Assembly (NCBI RefSeq): GCF_036084755.1
Contig: NZ_CP107968.1
Location: 5,728,501 to 5,792,500 of the forward strand
DNA: 64,000 nt
From: Streptomyces sp. NBC_00370
GTDB taxonomy: Bacteria > Actinomycetota > Actinomycetes > Streptomycetales > Streptomycetaceae
Reading direction: 5' to 3'
Made by a program: the position numbers and the translations under genes. The notes below the pieces were generated by a model. It worked only from the letters and a program-made list of their open reading frames with translations. It did not search any database and had not been told where the DNA came from. Positions 47,985 through 56,115 of this stretch are shown one piece after another (the stretch's first letter is position 1; every line of letters begins with the position of its first letter).

Positions 47985-48926
47985 GTGCATGAGGACATGC
48001 CTGGTCGGCGCCGGCGCTCCCGCAGGGAGCAGCGACGCCGCCGCAAGGCCAAGAGACGGCGGGTGACGTGGGCGGTCACCGCCGCTGTCCTGCTGCTCGG
48101 CGGCGGCGGTACGTACGCGGAGACAAAGGCCCACCAGGACGACAACGGCACACCGACAGCCCAGCGGACGCCGCGCTCGCCGCAGTCGTCGCCCACCCCC
48201 ACCCCCGTACCGATGGACCTGAAGCCGGCCCTCGACCCGCTCGCGGCCACGCTCTCCGGCAACGAGCTGTCCGTCGCGCTGCTGGACACCGAGAGCGGCA
48301 AGTGGGCGACGTACGGCGACGGCGCTTTCGACACGGCCAGTATCGTCAAGGTCGACATCCTCGCCACACTCCTGCTCCAGGCGCAGGACGCGGGGCGCGA
48401 GTTGACGGCGAAGGAACGGGCCTACGCCGCCGACATGATCGAGAACAGTGATAACGACGCGACGAGTGCCCTGTGGACCGCCATCGGCAGCGCCGTCGGC
48501 CTCGACGCCGCCAACAAACGCCTCGGCCTCTCGCAGACCCAGGGCGGCGGCGGCACGGTCTGGGGCGTGACCAGGACCACCGCACAGGACCAAGTGCGCC
48601 TGCTGCAGAACGTGTTCGGCGAAGGTCCACCCCTGTCGGCGGCCTCCCGCAAGTACATCCAGGACCTCATGCGGCACATAGCCAAGAGCCAGCAATGGGG
48701 CGTCTCGGCCGTGGCCGACACCGGCACCACGACAGCACTCAAGAACGGCTGGCTCCAGCGGAGCGCGACGAAGAAGTGGGACGTCAACAGCATCGGCCGG
48801 GTCGAGTCCGGCGGCCGGGTCTATCTGATGGCGGTCCTGCTGAACGGCTGCACCACGGAAGAGGCGGGCATCAAGATCGTCGAACAGGCGGCCCGCGTGG
48901 CGATGAAAGGTTTCGCCTCCGCCTGA
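47985..48926 (+). CDS. Class A beta-lactamase-fold serine hydrolase, membrane-anchored
   Basis: About 313 residues. A highly basic N-terminus (RRRRSRREQRRRRKAKRRR) and one membrane helix (VTWAVTAAVLLLGGGG) are followed by a Pro/Thr-rich linker and an extracytoplasmic beta-lactamase-type domain with ASIVK (SxxK, nucleophile), NSDNDAT (SDN) and LKNGWL (KTG equivalent). No Glu166 Omega loop was identified, so a peptidase or other hydrolase role is as likely as antibiotic resistance. The GTG 47985 start lies 7 nt after TACCAT, a leaderless arrangement; an upstream TTG (47919) would extend it by 22 residues. Confidence 0.8.
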   Translation: MHEDMPGRRRRSRREQRRRRKAKRRRVTWAVTAAVLLLGGGGTYAETKAHQDDNGTPTAQRTPRSPQSSPTPTPVPMDLKPALDPLAATLSGNELSVALLDTESGKWATYGDGAFDTASIVKVDILATLLLQAQDAGRELTAKERAYAADMIENSDNDATSALWTAIGSAVGLDAANKRLGLSQTQGGGGTVWGVTRTTAQDQVRLLQNVFGEGPPLSAASRKYIQDLMRHIAKSQQWGVSAVADTGTTTALKNGWLQRSATKKWDVNSIGRVESGGRVYLMAVLLNGCTTEEAGIKIVEQAARVAMKGFASA

Positions 48927-49003
48927 ACGGCCAGCCGCCCCGGCCGTACCGTCCCACATCGACTGACCGCCGCGATTGAGCGCGCCCCCACTTATTCCTT
49001 GAC

Positions 49004-49015
49004 GAGAATATTCTC
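49004..49015. promoter_or_regulatory. Palindromic operator in the ArsR-AHSA1 promoter
   Basis: GAGAATATTCTC is a perfect 12-bp palindrome. It lies between TTGACG (48999-49004) and AATACT/TACTAT (49023-49030), i.e. inside the promoter spacer, the usual place for ArsR-family repression. Confidence 0.7.
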
Positions 49016-49035
49016 CATGACGAATACTATTTCCC

Positions 49036-49893
49036 ATGGACGCACTCCTCATCGCACTGGCCGATCCGGCCCGCTGGCGACTCGTGAGACTGCTGGCCGA
49101 GCGGCCCCGCTCGGTCGGGGTCCTCGCCCAGCTCGCCGAGGCGCGGCAGCCGCAGACCACCAAGCATCTGCAGACCCTGGAGCGGGCCGGGCTCGTCACC
49201 TCGCAGCGGACAGGGCAGCGCCGGGTCTACGCGCTGCGGTCCGCTCCGCTGCGGGAGCTGGCGGAGGCACTCGGGCGGCTCGCCGACACCGCCGACCGAG
49301 CGGGCGGCGTGCGGGCCGACTACGAACGGCACGGGCTGAGCCTTCAGGCGGAGCGGCTCGCGGCGGACGAACAGGGGTGGGCGGACGGCCGTTCGTTCAC
49401 CTTCCTCCGGTCGCTGACGGGCGGACCCGAACAGGTCTGGCGCCACCTGACAGAGCCGTCCCTGCTCGCCCACTGGTGGACCCCCGACGACCTCCGCGTC
49501 TCCGAGCTGGTCTTCGAGACGCGGCCTGGCGGCCGGATCGTCCAGGAGTACCGCGACGCGGAGGACGCCGACGGCTCCGACCGGGTCGCCGGGCGCGCCG
49601 AGGGGGTGGTCGAGGACGTACGCCCCGGTGAACGCCTCGCCTACCGGCTCTCGCCGCTGTTTCCCGGCGGCGGGTTCGCCTTCATCGCGCATGTCGAATG
49701 CGGCCTCACCCCCACCGACGCGGGGACGGACCTGACCGTCCTCTACCGGATCACCGACAGCACCGTCGACTCGGCGGACTTCGTCGCGGGCATCGAGATC
49801 GGCTTCGGCCAGAGCCTCGACAAGCTCGCCGCGACCCTCGCCGCCGGTGAGCACGACATCCAGTGCAGCCCCCGGACAAGGAGCACGAAGTGA
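49036..49893 (+). CDS. ArsR-type regulator fused to an AHSA1/SRPBCC domain
   Basis: A 285-residue fusion. Residues 1-85 are an ArsR winged helix (ALADPARWRLVRLLAERPRSVGVLAQLAEARQPQTTKHLQTLERAGLV), with no metal-binding Cys. Residues ~125-275 form a START-like AHSA1 domain (FTFLRSLTGGPEQVWRHLTEPSLLAHWWTP, RPGGRIVQEYRDAE). The hydrophobic cavity of such domains could sense a lipophilic ligand. The ATG is 5 nt after the TACTAT -10 box, so the message is leaderless. It is coupled to the DHFR-like gene through a GTGA overlap. Confidence 0.88.
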   Translation: MDALLIALADPARWRLVRLLAERPRSVGVLAQLAEARQPQTTKHLQTLERAGLVTSQRTGQRRVYALRSAPLRELAEALGRLADTADRAGGVRADYERHGLSLQAERLAADEQGWADGRSFTFLRSLTGGPEQVWRHLTEPSLLAHWWTPDDLRVSELVFETRPGGRIVQEYRDAEDADGSDRVAGRAEGVVEDVRPGERLAYRLSPLFPGGGFAFIAHVECGLTPTDAGTDLTVLYRITDSTVDSADFVAGIEIGFGQSLDKLAATLAAGEHDIQCSPRTRSTK

Positions 49894-50492
49894 CTGAGCA
49901 GACAACCGGCCGCCGGGTCGTCACCAACATGAGCCTTTCCCTCGACGGCCGTTACGCCGGCCCCGGCGACGCCCAGGACATGAGCTGGGTGATGCCGTAC
50001 GCGGTCACCGACGTCGCCCGCGACCATCTGGCCGGCCTCTGGGGGTCGGCATCGACGGCCCTGCTCGGGCGGGTCAACGCCGAGGGCTTCCTGGGCTTCT
50101 GGCCGACCGTCATCGGCATGGAGGGGGCCGACCCGCGGGACGAAGGCTTCGCGACGTGGCTGGTCGAGAGCGAGAAGGTGGTCCTGTCCTCGACCCTCGG
50201 CGAGGCGCCGTGGGAGCGTACGACGATCGTGGACAAGCCGGCCGCCGAGGTCGTCGCCGACCTCAGGGCGACCGAAGGGGGCGACATCCTCGTCCTGTCC
50301 AGCGCGAGCGTCATCAAGGCGCTGCTCGCCGCCGACCAGGTCGACCGGCTGGCGCTCAACGTCTTCCCGGTCTTCCTCGGCGGCGGCCCGCGCCTCTTCG
50401 ACGACGGCCTGCCCGCCGGGCAGTGGACGCTGGCCAGCCAAGAGGCAGGCGAACACGGCACGTTGGCCCTGGTCTACGACCGGGTCCGCTGA
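49890..50492 (+). CDS. Dihydrofolate reductase family (RibD C-terminal-like) protein
   Basis: A 200-residue NADPH-dependent reductase-type protein. TNMSLSLDGRYAGPGD (~11) is the N-terminal signature, TALLGRVNAEGF the nucleotide-binding strand, and DILVLSSASVIKALLAADQVDRLALNVFPVFLGGGPRLFDDG (~130-175) the C-terminal RibD-like motif. Streptomycetes have many paralogues; the substrate is unknown. Starts at the GTG within the ArsR-AHSA1 stop, so its expression follows that regulator. Confidence 0.85.
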   Translation: MTEQTTGRRVVTNMSLSLDGRYAGPGDAQDMSWVMPYAVTDVARDHLAGLWGSASTALLGRVNAEGFLGFWPTVIGMEGADPRDEGFATWLVESEKVVLSSTLGEAPWERTTIVDKPAAEVVADLRATEGGDILVLSSASVIKALLAADQVDRLALNVFPVFLGGGPRLFDDGLPAGQWTLASQEAGEHGTLALVYDRVR

Positions 50493-50512
50493 ATCCCCCC
50501 GTCCGCAGACAG

Positions 50513-50558
50513 GACGACTGAGGGCCCGACGGCAACTGCCGTCGGGCCCTCAGTCGTC
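50513..50558. terminator. Very strong bidirectional terminator between the DHFR-like gene and sodN
   Basis: 22-bp perfect arms (outer GACGACTGAGGGCCC, inner GACGGCA) around a 2-nt centre. It lies between the convergent stops at 50492 and 50570. Confidence 0.9.
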
Positions 50559-50569
50559 GCGCAAGGCGG

Positions 50570-50965
50570 TCACGCCTTCTTGGTCTCCCAGAAGATCTTG
50601 TCGATCTGGGCGATGTAGTCCAGCGCCTTCTGGCCCGTCGCCGGGTCCGTCGAGGCCTTCGCCGCCGACAGGGCCTTCAGGGTGTCGTTGACCAGCTGGT
50701 GCAACTCCGGGTACTTCTCGAAGTGCGGGGGCTTGAAGTAGTCGCTCCACAGCACCGAGACATGGTGCTTGGCGAGCTCGGCTCGCTGCTCCTTGATGAC
50801 GGTGGCGCGGGCCTGGAAGTGGGCGTCGTCGTTGCCCGCCATCTTCTCCTGGACGGCCTTGACCGACTCGGCCTCGATGCGGGCCTGGGCCGGGTCGTAG
50901 ACGCCGCAGGGGAGGTCGCAGTGGGCGCTGACCTTCACCTTCGGGGCAAACAGTCGGGAGAGCAT
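50570..50965 (-). CDS. sodN: Nickel-containing superoxide dismutase
   Basis: Converts superoxide to hydrogen peroxide and oxygen. The 131-residue precursor starts with a 14-residue propeptide (MLSRLFAPKVKVSA) that must be removed to expose the nickel hook HCDLPCGVYDP (His1, Cys2 and Cys6 of the mature enzyme). The rest is the four-helix bundle (YKPPH-like FKPPHFEKYPELHQLVN). GAGGAAGG lies 9-16 nt upstream. Divergent from the gene for its processing protease. Confidence 0.97.
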   Translation of the reverse strand: MLSRLFAPKVKVSAHCDLPCGVYDPAQARIEAESVKAVQEKMAGNDDAHFQARATVIKEQRAELAKHHVSVLWSDYFKPPHFEKYPELHQLVNDTLKALSAAKASTDPATGQKALDYIAQIDKIFWETKKA

Positions 50966-51115
50966 TGAGCTGTCCTTCCTCGTGATCGTCTTCTCAGGTG
51001 GGACATTACTCCGTGAGAAGCCTGTTTTCGCGAGTGCCCCCGTGGGCTTAGGACAAAAGTCCGGCGTCAATATGGGACCTGTGGCGGAACATACGGTGGG
51101 ACCGGGAGGTGCCGC

Positions 51116-51547
51116 ATGACGGAGTCGGGGCGGGAGTCGGGGCGGGAGCCGAGAGTGCCGTTGGGGATCGCCGAGGTGACGGGGCCGTCCATGTACCCGA
51201 CGCTCAAGCACGGCGATCAGCTCTTGGTGCACTACCGGGCGCCCGTGAAGGCGGGCGACGTGGTCGTGCTCAAACACCCGTTGCAGCAGGATCTGCTCAT
51301 CGTGAAGCGGCTGATCGAGCGACGCGAGGGCGGCTGGTGGGTGCTGGGGGACAACCCGGGGGCCGAGGGTGACAGCAGGCTGTTCGGGACGGTGCCCGAG
51401 GAGTTGCTGCTGGGGCGGGTACGCGGCCGGTACCGGCCGCGCGGCGAGGATCAGCGCTCGGTGCGCGGGGCGGTCTCCTGGCTGGCCTCTTCGGTGCGCC
51501 CGGTGCTCGCCGACCGTTCCGTCTCCAGGCGCTTGCGGGCCCGGTAG
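51116..51547 (+). CDS. sodX: Nickel-type superoxide dismutase maturation protease
   Basis: A signal-peptidase-like S26/S24 family protease of 143 residues that cleaves the SodN propeptide. The catalytic Ser is in EVTGPSMYPTLKHGD (~25) and the Lys in LLIVKRLIERR (~64); GDNPGAEGDSR (~80) is the conserved box after it. It lacks the membrane anchor of true signal peptidases. GGGAGG lies 6-9 nt before the ATG. The last 97 bp overlap the convergent CGNR gene. Confidence 0.93.
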   Translation: MTESGRESGREPRVPLGIAEVTGPSMYPTLKHGDQLLVHYRAPVKAGDVVVLKHPLQQDLLIVKRLIERREGGWWVLGDNPGAEGDSRLFGTVPEELLLGRVRGRYRPRGEDQRSVRGAVSWLASSVRPVLADRSVSRRLRAR

Positions 51548-52080
51548 GCGGCGACGTTGGCACGGGTCGCACAGCGGTCCGAACAGTAGCGTCGCGAGCG
51601 GTTGGTCGACGTGTCGAGGTAGGCGTTGCGGCACGGTGCTGCCTCGCACAGGCCGAGCCGGTCGACACCGTGCTCGGTCAGATGGAAGGCGAGCCCCATC
51701 GCGGCCGTCGCCGCGTACCCGGCGGTCGCGTTCGAGGGGTGCTCGGCGAGGTGCATGTGCCAGTCGGGGCGGCCCTCCTCGTCGAGGAAGTCGTGGCCGG
51801 AGATCTGCGGGCTGACCGGGAATTCCAGCAGCAGCGAGTTCAGCAGGTCGACGGCCTGGGTGGGCTCACCCGTGTCGGCGGCGGTGAAGACCGCGCGCAG
51901 CCGTGCCCTGACCGACCGGAAGCGGGTGATGTCCGCCTCCGTCGCGCGGCGGGCGAGCTGGGTGCTCGCGCCGAAGAGGGCGCGGACGTCCTCGACCGAG
52001 GTCAGGGTGTCCGTGCCACGGGCCGGCTCCTCGGTGTTGACCAGGCGTACCGCGTAGTCCGAGTAAGAGGCCAGTTCCAC
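51451..52080 (-). CDS. CGNR zinc finger domain protein (ABATE domain)
   Basis: A 209-residue protein with an N-terminal ABATE-like helical domain (YAVRLVNTEEPARGTDTLTSVEDVRALF, RLRAVFTAADTGEPTQAVDLLNSLL) and a C-terminal treble-clef zinc finger LGLCEAAPCRNAYLDTSTNRSRRYCSDRCATRANVAAYRARK (~140-180); the name-giving CGNR motif is CATR here. Likely a DNA-binding stress regulator. The Ser/Thr/Glu-rich tail overlaps sodX. GTG start at 52080. Confidence 0.87.
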   Translation of the reverse strand: MELASYSDYAVRLVNTEEPARGTDTLTSVEDVRALFGASTQLARRATEADITRFRSVRARLRAVFTAADTGEPTQAVDLLNSLLLEFPVSPQISGHDFLDEEGRPDWHMHLAEHPSNATAGYAATAAMGLAFHLTEHGVDRLGLCEAAPCRNAYLDTSTNRSRRYCSDRCATRANVAAYRARKRLETERSASTGRTEEASQETAPRTER

Positions 52081-52168
52081 TTGTAGTCCTTACGGCTGCG
52101 TTCTAGAGTCGGGAGAGCCGACCGTAATGGCCGACTGACGTTCCAGGGTATTACTCAGGGGAGGGTTT

Positions 52169-52930
52169 ATGACGGAGGCGACGACCGGAACCGACTGGCG
52201 GGCCTGGCAGCGGAGCTGGGACCGGCAGCAGGAGTGGTACATGCCCGACCGCGAGGAGCGGTTCCGGGTCATGCTGGACATGGTCGAGGCGCTGGTGGGC
52301 CCGCGGCCCCGGGTGCTCGACCTCGCGTGCGGCACGGGCAGCATCTCGGACCGGCTGCTGCGCAGGTTCCCCGAAGCGACCAGCACGGGCGTCGACCTCG
52401 ACCCCGCCCTGCTCGCCATCGCCCGCGGGTATTTCGCCGGCGACGAGCGGGTCAGCTTCGTGACCGCCGACCTCAAGGACCCCGGCTGGCCGGCCCTGCT
52501 GCCGTACGGGACGTACGACGCCGTCCTCACCGCCACCGCCCTGCACTGGTTCCACGCCGGGCCGCTGACCACGCTGTACGGGCAGCTCGCCGGGCTCGTG
52601 AGGGACGGCGGAGTCCTGATGAACGCCGACCACATGATCGACACCGCCACCCCCGGGATCAACGAGGCCGAACGCGCCCACCGGCACGCCGCCATGGAAC
52701 GGGCCAGGTCGGCCGGCGCGCTCGACTGGACGCAGTGGTGGGACGTCGCCGCCAAGGACCCCGTACTCGCCGGACCCACCGCCGAGCGGTTCCGGATCTA
52801 CGGGGAGCACGCCGAAGGTGACACGCCGTCGGCCGACTGGCACGCGCGTACGCTGCGCGAGGCCGGCTTCGCCGAGGCGAGGCCCGTCTGGTCCTCGCCC
52901 TCCGACTCCCTCGTACTGGCCCTGAAGTAG
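52169..52930 (+). CDS. Class I SAM-dependent methyltransferase
   Basis: A 253-residue methyltransferase. Motif I is VLDLACGTGSISDRLLRRFP (~48), strand 2 ends TGVDLDPALLAIARGYF, and motif II/III reads YDAVLTATALHWFHAG (~117) and LVRDGGVLMNADH (~145). The HWF signature resembles small-molecule (UbiE/trans-aconitate-like) methyltransferases; the acceptor is unknown. GGGGAGGG precedes the ATG. Confidence 0.87.
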   Translation: MTEATTGTDWRAWQRSWDRQQEWYMPDREERFRVMLDMVEALVGPRPRVLDLACGTGSISDRLLRRFPEATSTGVDLDPALLAIARGYFAGDERVSFVTADLKDPGWPALLPYGTYDAVLTATALHWFHAGPLTTLYGQLAGLVRDGGVLMNADHMIDTATPGINEAERAHRHAAMERARSAGALDWTQWWDVAAKDPVLAGPTAERFRIYGEHAEGDTPSADWHARTLREAGFAEARPVWSSPSDSLVLALK

Positions 52931-52936
52931 CGGCGG

Positions 52937-52972
52937 GCGGGCGGTACGGACGTCACTGGCCGTACCGCCCGC
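52937..52972. terminator. Bidirectional terminator between the methyltransferase and ABC transporter genes
   Basis: GCGGGCGGTACGG (52937-52949) and its exact complement (52960-52972) form a 13-bp stem with a 10-nt loop, located between convergent stops at 52930 and 52984. Confidence 0.8.
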
Positions 52973-52983
52973 GTGCGTGGCAC

Positions 52984-53745
52984 CTACAGCACCTTCGACA
53001 GGAACGACTGCGTCCTGGTGTGCTGCGGATTGCCGAGCACATCGCGCGGATGGCCCGTCTCGACGACCATGCCGTCGTCCATGAACACCAGCGCGTCCCC
53101 GACCTCGCGCGCGAACCCCATCTCGTGGGTGACCACGATCATCGTCATGCCGTCGGCCGCGAGGTCGCGCATCACGTCCAGGACATCACCCACCAGCTCC
53201 GGGTCGAGCGCCGACGTCGGCTCGTCGAACAGCATCAGCTTCGGCTCCATCGCCAACGCGCGCGCGATGGCCACCCGTTGCTGCTGACCGCCGGAGAGCT
53301 GCGCGGGATAGTTGTCCGCCTTGTCGGAGAGACCGACCCGGTCGAGCAGCTTCGCCGCCCGCGCGCGGGCCGCCGCCTTCGACTCGCCGCGCACCTGGAT
53401 CGGTGCCTCCATGACGTTCTCCACCGCCGTCATGTGCGGGAACAGGTTGAAGCGCTGGAAGACCATGCCGATGTCCCGGCGCTTCCTCGCGACTTCGCTG
53501 TCCTTCAGCTCGTAGAGCTTGTCGCCCTTCTGCCGGTAGCCGACCAACTCCCCGTCGACGTACAGCCGTCCGGCGTTGATCTGCTCCAGGTGGTTGATGC
53601 ACCGCAGGAACGTCGACTTGCCCGACCCCGAGGGACCGATCACACAGAAGACCTCACGCGGCGCGACCTCCAGGTCGATGCCCTTGAGAATGTGGGCCGT
53701 GCCGAAGGACTTGTGGACGCCCTCCGCCTTCACCATGGCAGTCAT
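52984..53745 (-). CDS. Polar amino-acid ABC transporter ATP-binding protein
   Basis: A 253-residue ATPase of the GlnQ/HisP group, energising amino-acid import. Walker A GPSGSGKST (~38), Q-loop VFQRFNLFPHMT (~97), signature LSGGQQQRVAIARAL (~148), Walker B LMLFDEPTSALDPE (~170) and switch His VTHEMGF (~203) are all present. The ATG overlaps the permease stop by 4 nt (ATGA). It is the third gene of a binding protein-permease-ATPase operon. Confidence 0.95.
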   Translation of the reverse strand: MTAMVKAEGVHKSFGTAHILKGIDLEVAPREVFCVIGPSGSGKSTFLRCINHLEQINAGRLYVDGELVGYRQKGDKLYELKDSEVARKRRDIGMVFQRFNLFPHMTAVENVMEAPIQVRGESKAAARARAAKLLDRVGLSDKADNYPAQLSGGQQQRVAIARALAMEPKLMLFDEPTSALDPELVGDVLDVMRDLAADGMTMIVVTHEMGFAREVGDALVFMDDGMVVETGHPRDVLGNPQHTRTQSFLSKVL

Positions 53746-54695
53746 CAGGCACTCCTCGGGCTGCGCAGGGAGGCCATGTTCGCCTTGACCTTCTGCCACG
53801 GGGTGGCAGCGAGACTGCGGCTCGTGCCGCGGGCGTACCGGCGCTCCAGATAGAACTGACCGACGCTGAAGACGCTGGTCATCGCGATGTACCAGATCGA
53901 GGCGACGAAGAGCATCTCCATCACCGCGTACGACGTGGAGCCGATGCTCGACGTCGCGCGCAGCAGATCCGGATAGGTGACGGCGACCACCAGGGACGAG
54001 GTCTTCAGCATGTTGATGAACTCGTTGCCCGTCGGCGGGATGATGACCCGCAGCGCCTGCGGCAGCACCACCCGGCGCATCGTCTTGCCCTGGGTCATCC
54101 CGAGCGCGTGCGACGCCTCCGTCTGCCCCTCGTCGACCGACTGGATGCCGGCCCGGCAGATCTCCGCCATGTACGCGGCCTCGTTGAGACCGAGCCCCAA
54201 CAGGGCGCACATGAAGGGGGTCATGACGTCCGTCATCTCGTTCTTGTAGATGAACGGGATGTTCAGGATGGGGAAGATCAGCGCCAGGTTGAACCACAGC
54301 AACAGCTGGACGTAGACCGGCGTGCCGCGGAAGAACCAGATGTACAGCCACGCGACGCCGCTGGTCACCGGGTTCTTCGACATCCGCATCACGGACAGGA
54401 TCACGCCGAGGACCACACCGAGCACCATGGACAGCACGGTGATCAGCAGGGTGCGGCCGGCGCCCTTCATGACACTGCCGTCGAAGAGCTTGTCGGAGAC
54501 CGCGTGCCACTGGACGTTGCCTTGCGCGAACGCGTAGACCAGCGCCACCAGCAGGGCGACCACGATCACCCCGCTGAGCAGCCGCCCCCAGTGCCGTACG
54601 GGAATGGCCTTGACGGCCCCCGCGGGGATCGCCGCGGCGCCCCCGGAGCCGGGCGCGGTGTCGGCCGGTATCTTCTCGATCTTGTCACTCACCAC
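53745..54695 (-). CDS. Polar amino-acid ABC transporter permease
   Basis: A 316-residue HisM/GlnP-type permease with a ~35-residue cytoplasmic N-terminus and five to six helices. KGAGRTLLITVLSMVLGVVLGV is the start of the permease domain, and the EAA-type loop is ASHALGMTQGKTMRRVVLPQALRVIIPPTGNEFINMLKTSSL (~190-230). A single permease gene suggests a homodimer channel. GTG 54695, with GTG 54692 as an equal alternative. Confidence 0.92.
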   Translation of the reverse strand: MVSDKIEKIPADTAPGSGGAAAIPAGAVKAIPVRHWGRLLSGVIVVALLVALVYAFAQGNVQWHAVSDKLFDGSVMKGAGRTLLITVLSMVLGVVLGVILSVMRMSKNPVTSGVAWLYIWFFRGTPVYVQLLLWFNLALIFPILNIPFIYKNEMTDVMTPFMCALLGLGLNEAAYMAEICRAGIQSVDEGQTEASHALGMTQGKTMRRVVLPQALRVIIPPTGNEFINMLKTSSLVVAVTYPDLLRATSSIGSTSYAVMEMLFVASIWYIAMTSVFSVGQFYLERRYARGTSRSLAATPWQKVKANMASLRSPRSA

Positions 54696-54720
54696 GGCTG
54701 CCCCTCAGTACCGCGCCCGC

Positions 54721-55689
54721 TCACTTGCCGCCGTTGATGGCCGCGGCGTCGATCGCGCCGGTCTGCGCGCCCCACTTGTCGAGGACCGCCTTGTACGAAC
54801 CGTCCTTGATGATCGCGTCGACAGCGAGCTTCAGCGCGTCCCTGAGCTGGGTGTTCTTCTTGCTGACCGCGATGCCGAACGGTCCGGCGTCGTACTGCTC
54901 GCCGACGATCTCGAACGCCTTGCCGTTGTCGGCCTTACGGGTCAGGTCGAGGGCGACCGGGTAGTCGTTGACACCGGCCACCGCGCCACCGGACTTCACC
55001 CGGGTCTGCGCCTCGGTGTCGTTCTCGAAGGGCTCGATGTTGATGGCCTTCTTGCCGCCGTCCTTACACGCCTTGGACTGCGTGTTCAGGGCCTCCTCGT
55101 ACGTGGTGCCCTTCTGCACGGCGGCGGTCTTGCCGCACAGGTCCTCGATGGACTTGATGCCCTCGGGGTTGCCCTTCTTCACGTACACGGCGGTACCGGC
55201 GATGAAGTAGTCGACGAAGTCGACGCCCTCGCCGAGCTTCTTGCCCTTGTCGTCCAGGCCTTCCTGGCGCTGCTTGTTGTCGGTGATCGACGACATCGCG
55301 ACCTGGTAGCGGCCCGAGTTCAGGGCGCTGATCAGACCGTCGAACGAACCGGAGGTGAAGTCGAAACGCACACCGAGCTGTTTGCCCAGCGCGGCGGCTA
55401 TGTCCGGGTCGACACCGATGATCTTGCCGCCGGCCTCGGACTCCATCGGCGCGTACTCGGCGTTGGTGCCGACCTTGATGACACCGGCGTCCTGGATGTC
55501 CTTGGGCAGCTTGCTGAAGAGCGGCGCGGTCTTCGCCGTGCTGTCGGTGCCCTTGGAGCTCTTGTCACCCGCGCTGTCGGTCTGGTCACCACAGGCGGTC
55601 AGGAGCAAGGCGCCCGCGACCGCTACGGCGCCGACCGCGACGATCCGGGACTTCGCTGCGGACGTACGGCGAGTGCTGCTTGCGGTCAT
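54721..55689 (-). CDS. Amino-acid ABC transporter substrate-binding lipoprotein
   Basis: A 322-residue family 3 solute-binding protein. The signal sequence (SRIVAVGAVAVAGALLLTAC) ends in a lipobox, LTAC, so the Cys is lipid-anchored outside the cell. GVIKVGTNAEYAPMESEAGGKIIGVDPDIAAALGKQLGV, FDGLISALNSGRYQVAMSSITDN and LRDALKLAVDAIIKDGSYKAVLDKWG follow the family pattern. The exact amino acid is unknown. GGAGG lies 8 nt upstream of the ATG. First gene of the operon, 25 bp ahead of the permease. Confidence 0.93.
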   Translation of the reverse strand: MTASSTRRTSAAKSRIVAVGAVAVAGALLLTACGDQTDSAGDKSSKGTDSTAKTAPLFSKLPKDIQDAGVIKVGTNAEYAPMESEAGGKIIGVDPDIAAALGKQLGVRFDFTSGSFDGLISALNSGRYQVAMSSITDNKQRQEGLDDKGKKLGEGVDFVDYFIAGTAVYVKKGNPEGIKSIEDLCGKTAAVQKGTTYEEALNTQSKACKDGGKKAINIEPFENDTEAQTRVKSGGAVAGVNDYPVALDLTRKADNGKAFEIVGEQYDAGPFGIAVSKKNTQLRDALKLAVDAIIKDGSYKAVLDKWGAQTGAIDAAAINGGK

Positions 55690-56115
55690 GATCGGGGACC
55701 TCCGGCGGTCAGGGAGCGCTGGCAAGTGAACGGGCACGTACTTTCGGGTTTCGCGACCGTGTGTGATTACCGGCATCTTGCCATTCGGACTGGTCCATTC
55801 AGGGGCGCAGCCATGTCAAAATCGGGTAACGGGTCACCCCCGTCCCCCTGCCGGCCGGCGCATCACTACCGGACCATCTGCCGGGATGCCTTCCTCCGGC
55901 CGGAGAATCTCCGGTTCCGCCAGCCCTTCGCGCGTGCGCGGGCCGGACCGTCCGGTAAGAAGGACGTTCACACCCCCTCATCCGGGGCTCAGGGCGCGTG
56001 TGCGGCGCGCCCGCGCGTGGTTACGCGATGCCTGACGTAGCGACGCGGTGCCCACCCACCCCTCCTCAACCAGGAGTGGCCACCCTCAACTGATGAAGAC
56101 CTAAGGGGTACGACC
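55690..56115. other. Intergenic region between amino-acid transporter and malic enzyme genes
   Basis: Divergent promoter region of 426 bp. No convincing gene was seen; the open frames lack ribosome-binding sites and normal codon bias. It contains a small hairpin, CCGGAG-AAT-CTCCGG (55900-55914). AAGGGG lies 7-8 nt before the malic enzyme ATG. Confidence 0.5.

Noticed and set aside
47985..48926. Calling the class A serine hydrolase an antibiotic-resistance beta-lactamase
   Set aside because: SxxK, SDN and KNG motifs fit the fold, but no deacylating Glu of the Omega loop was identified, so the activity is undecided.
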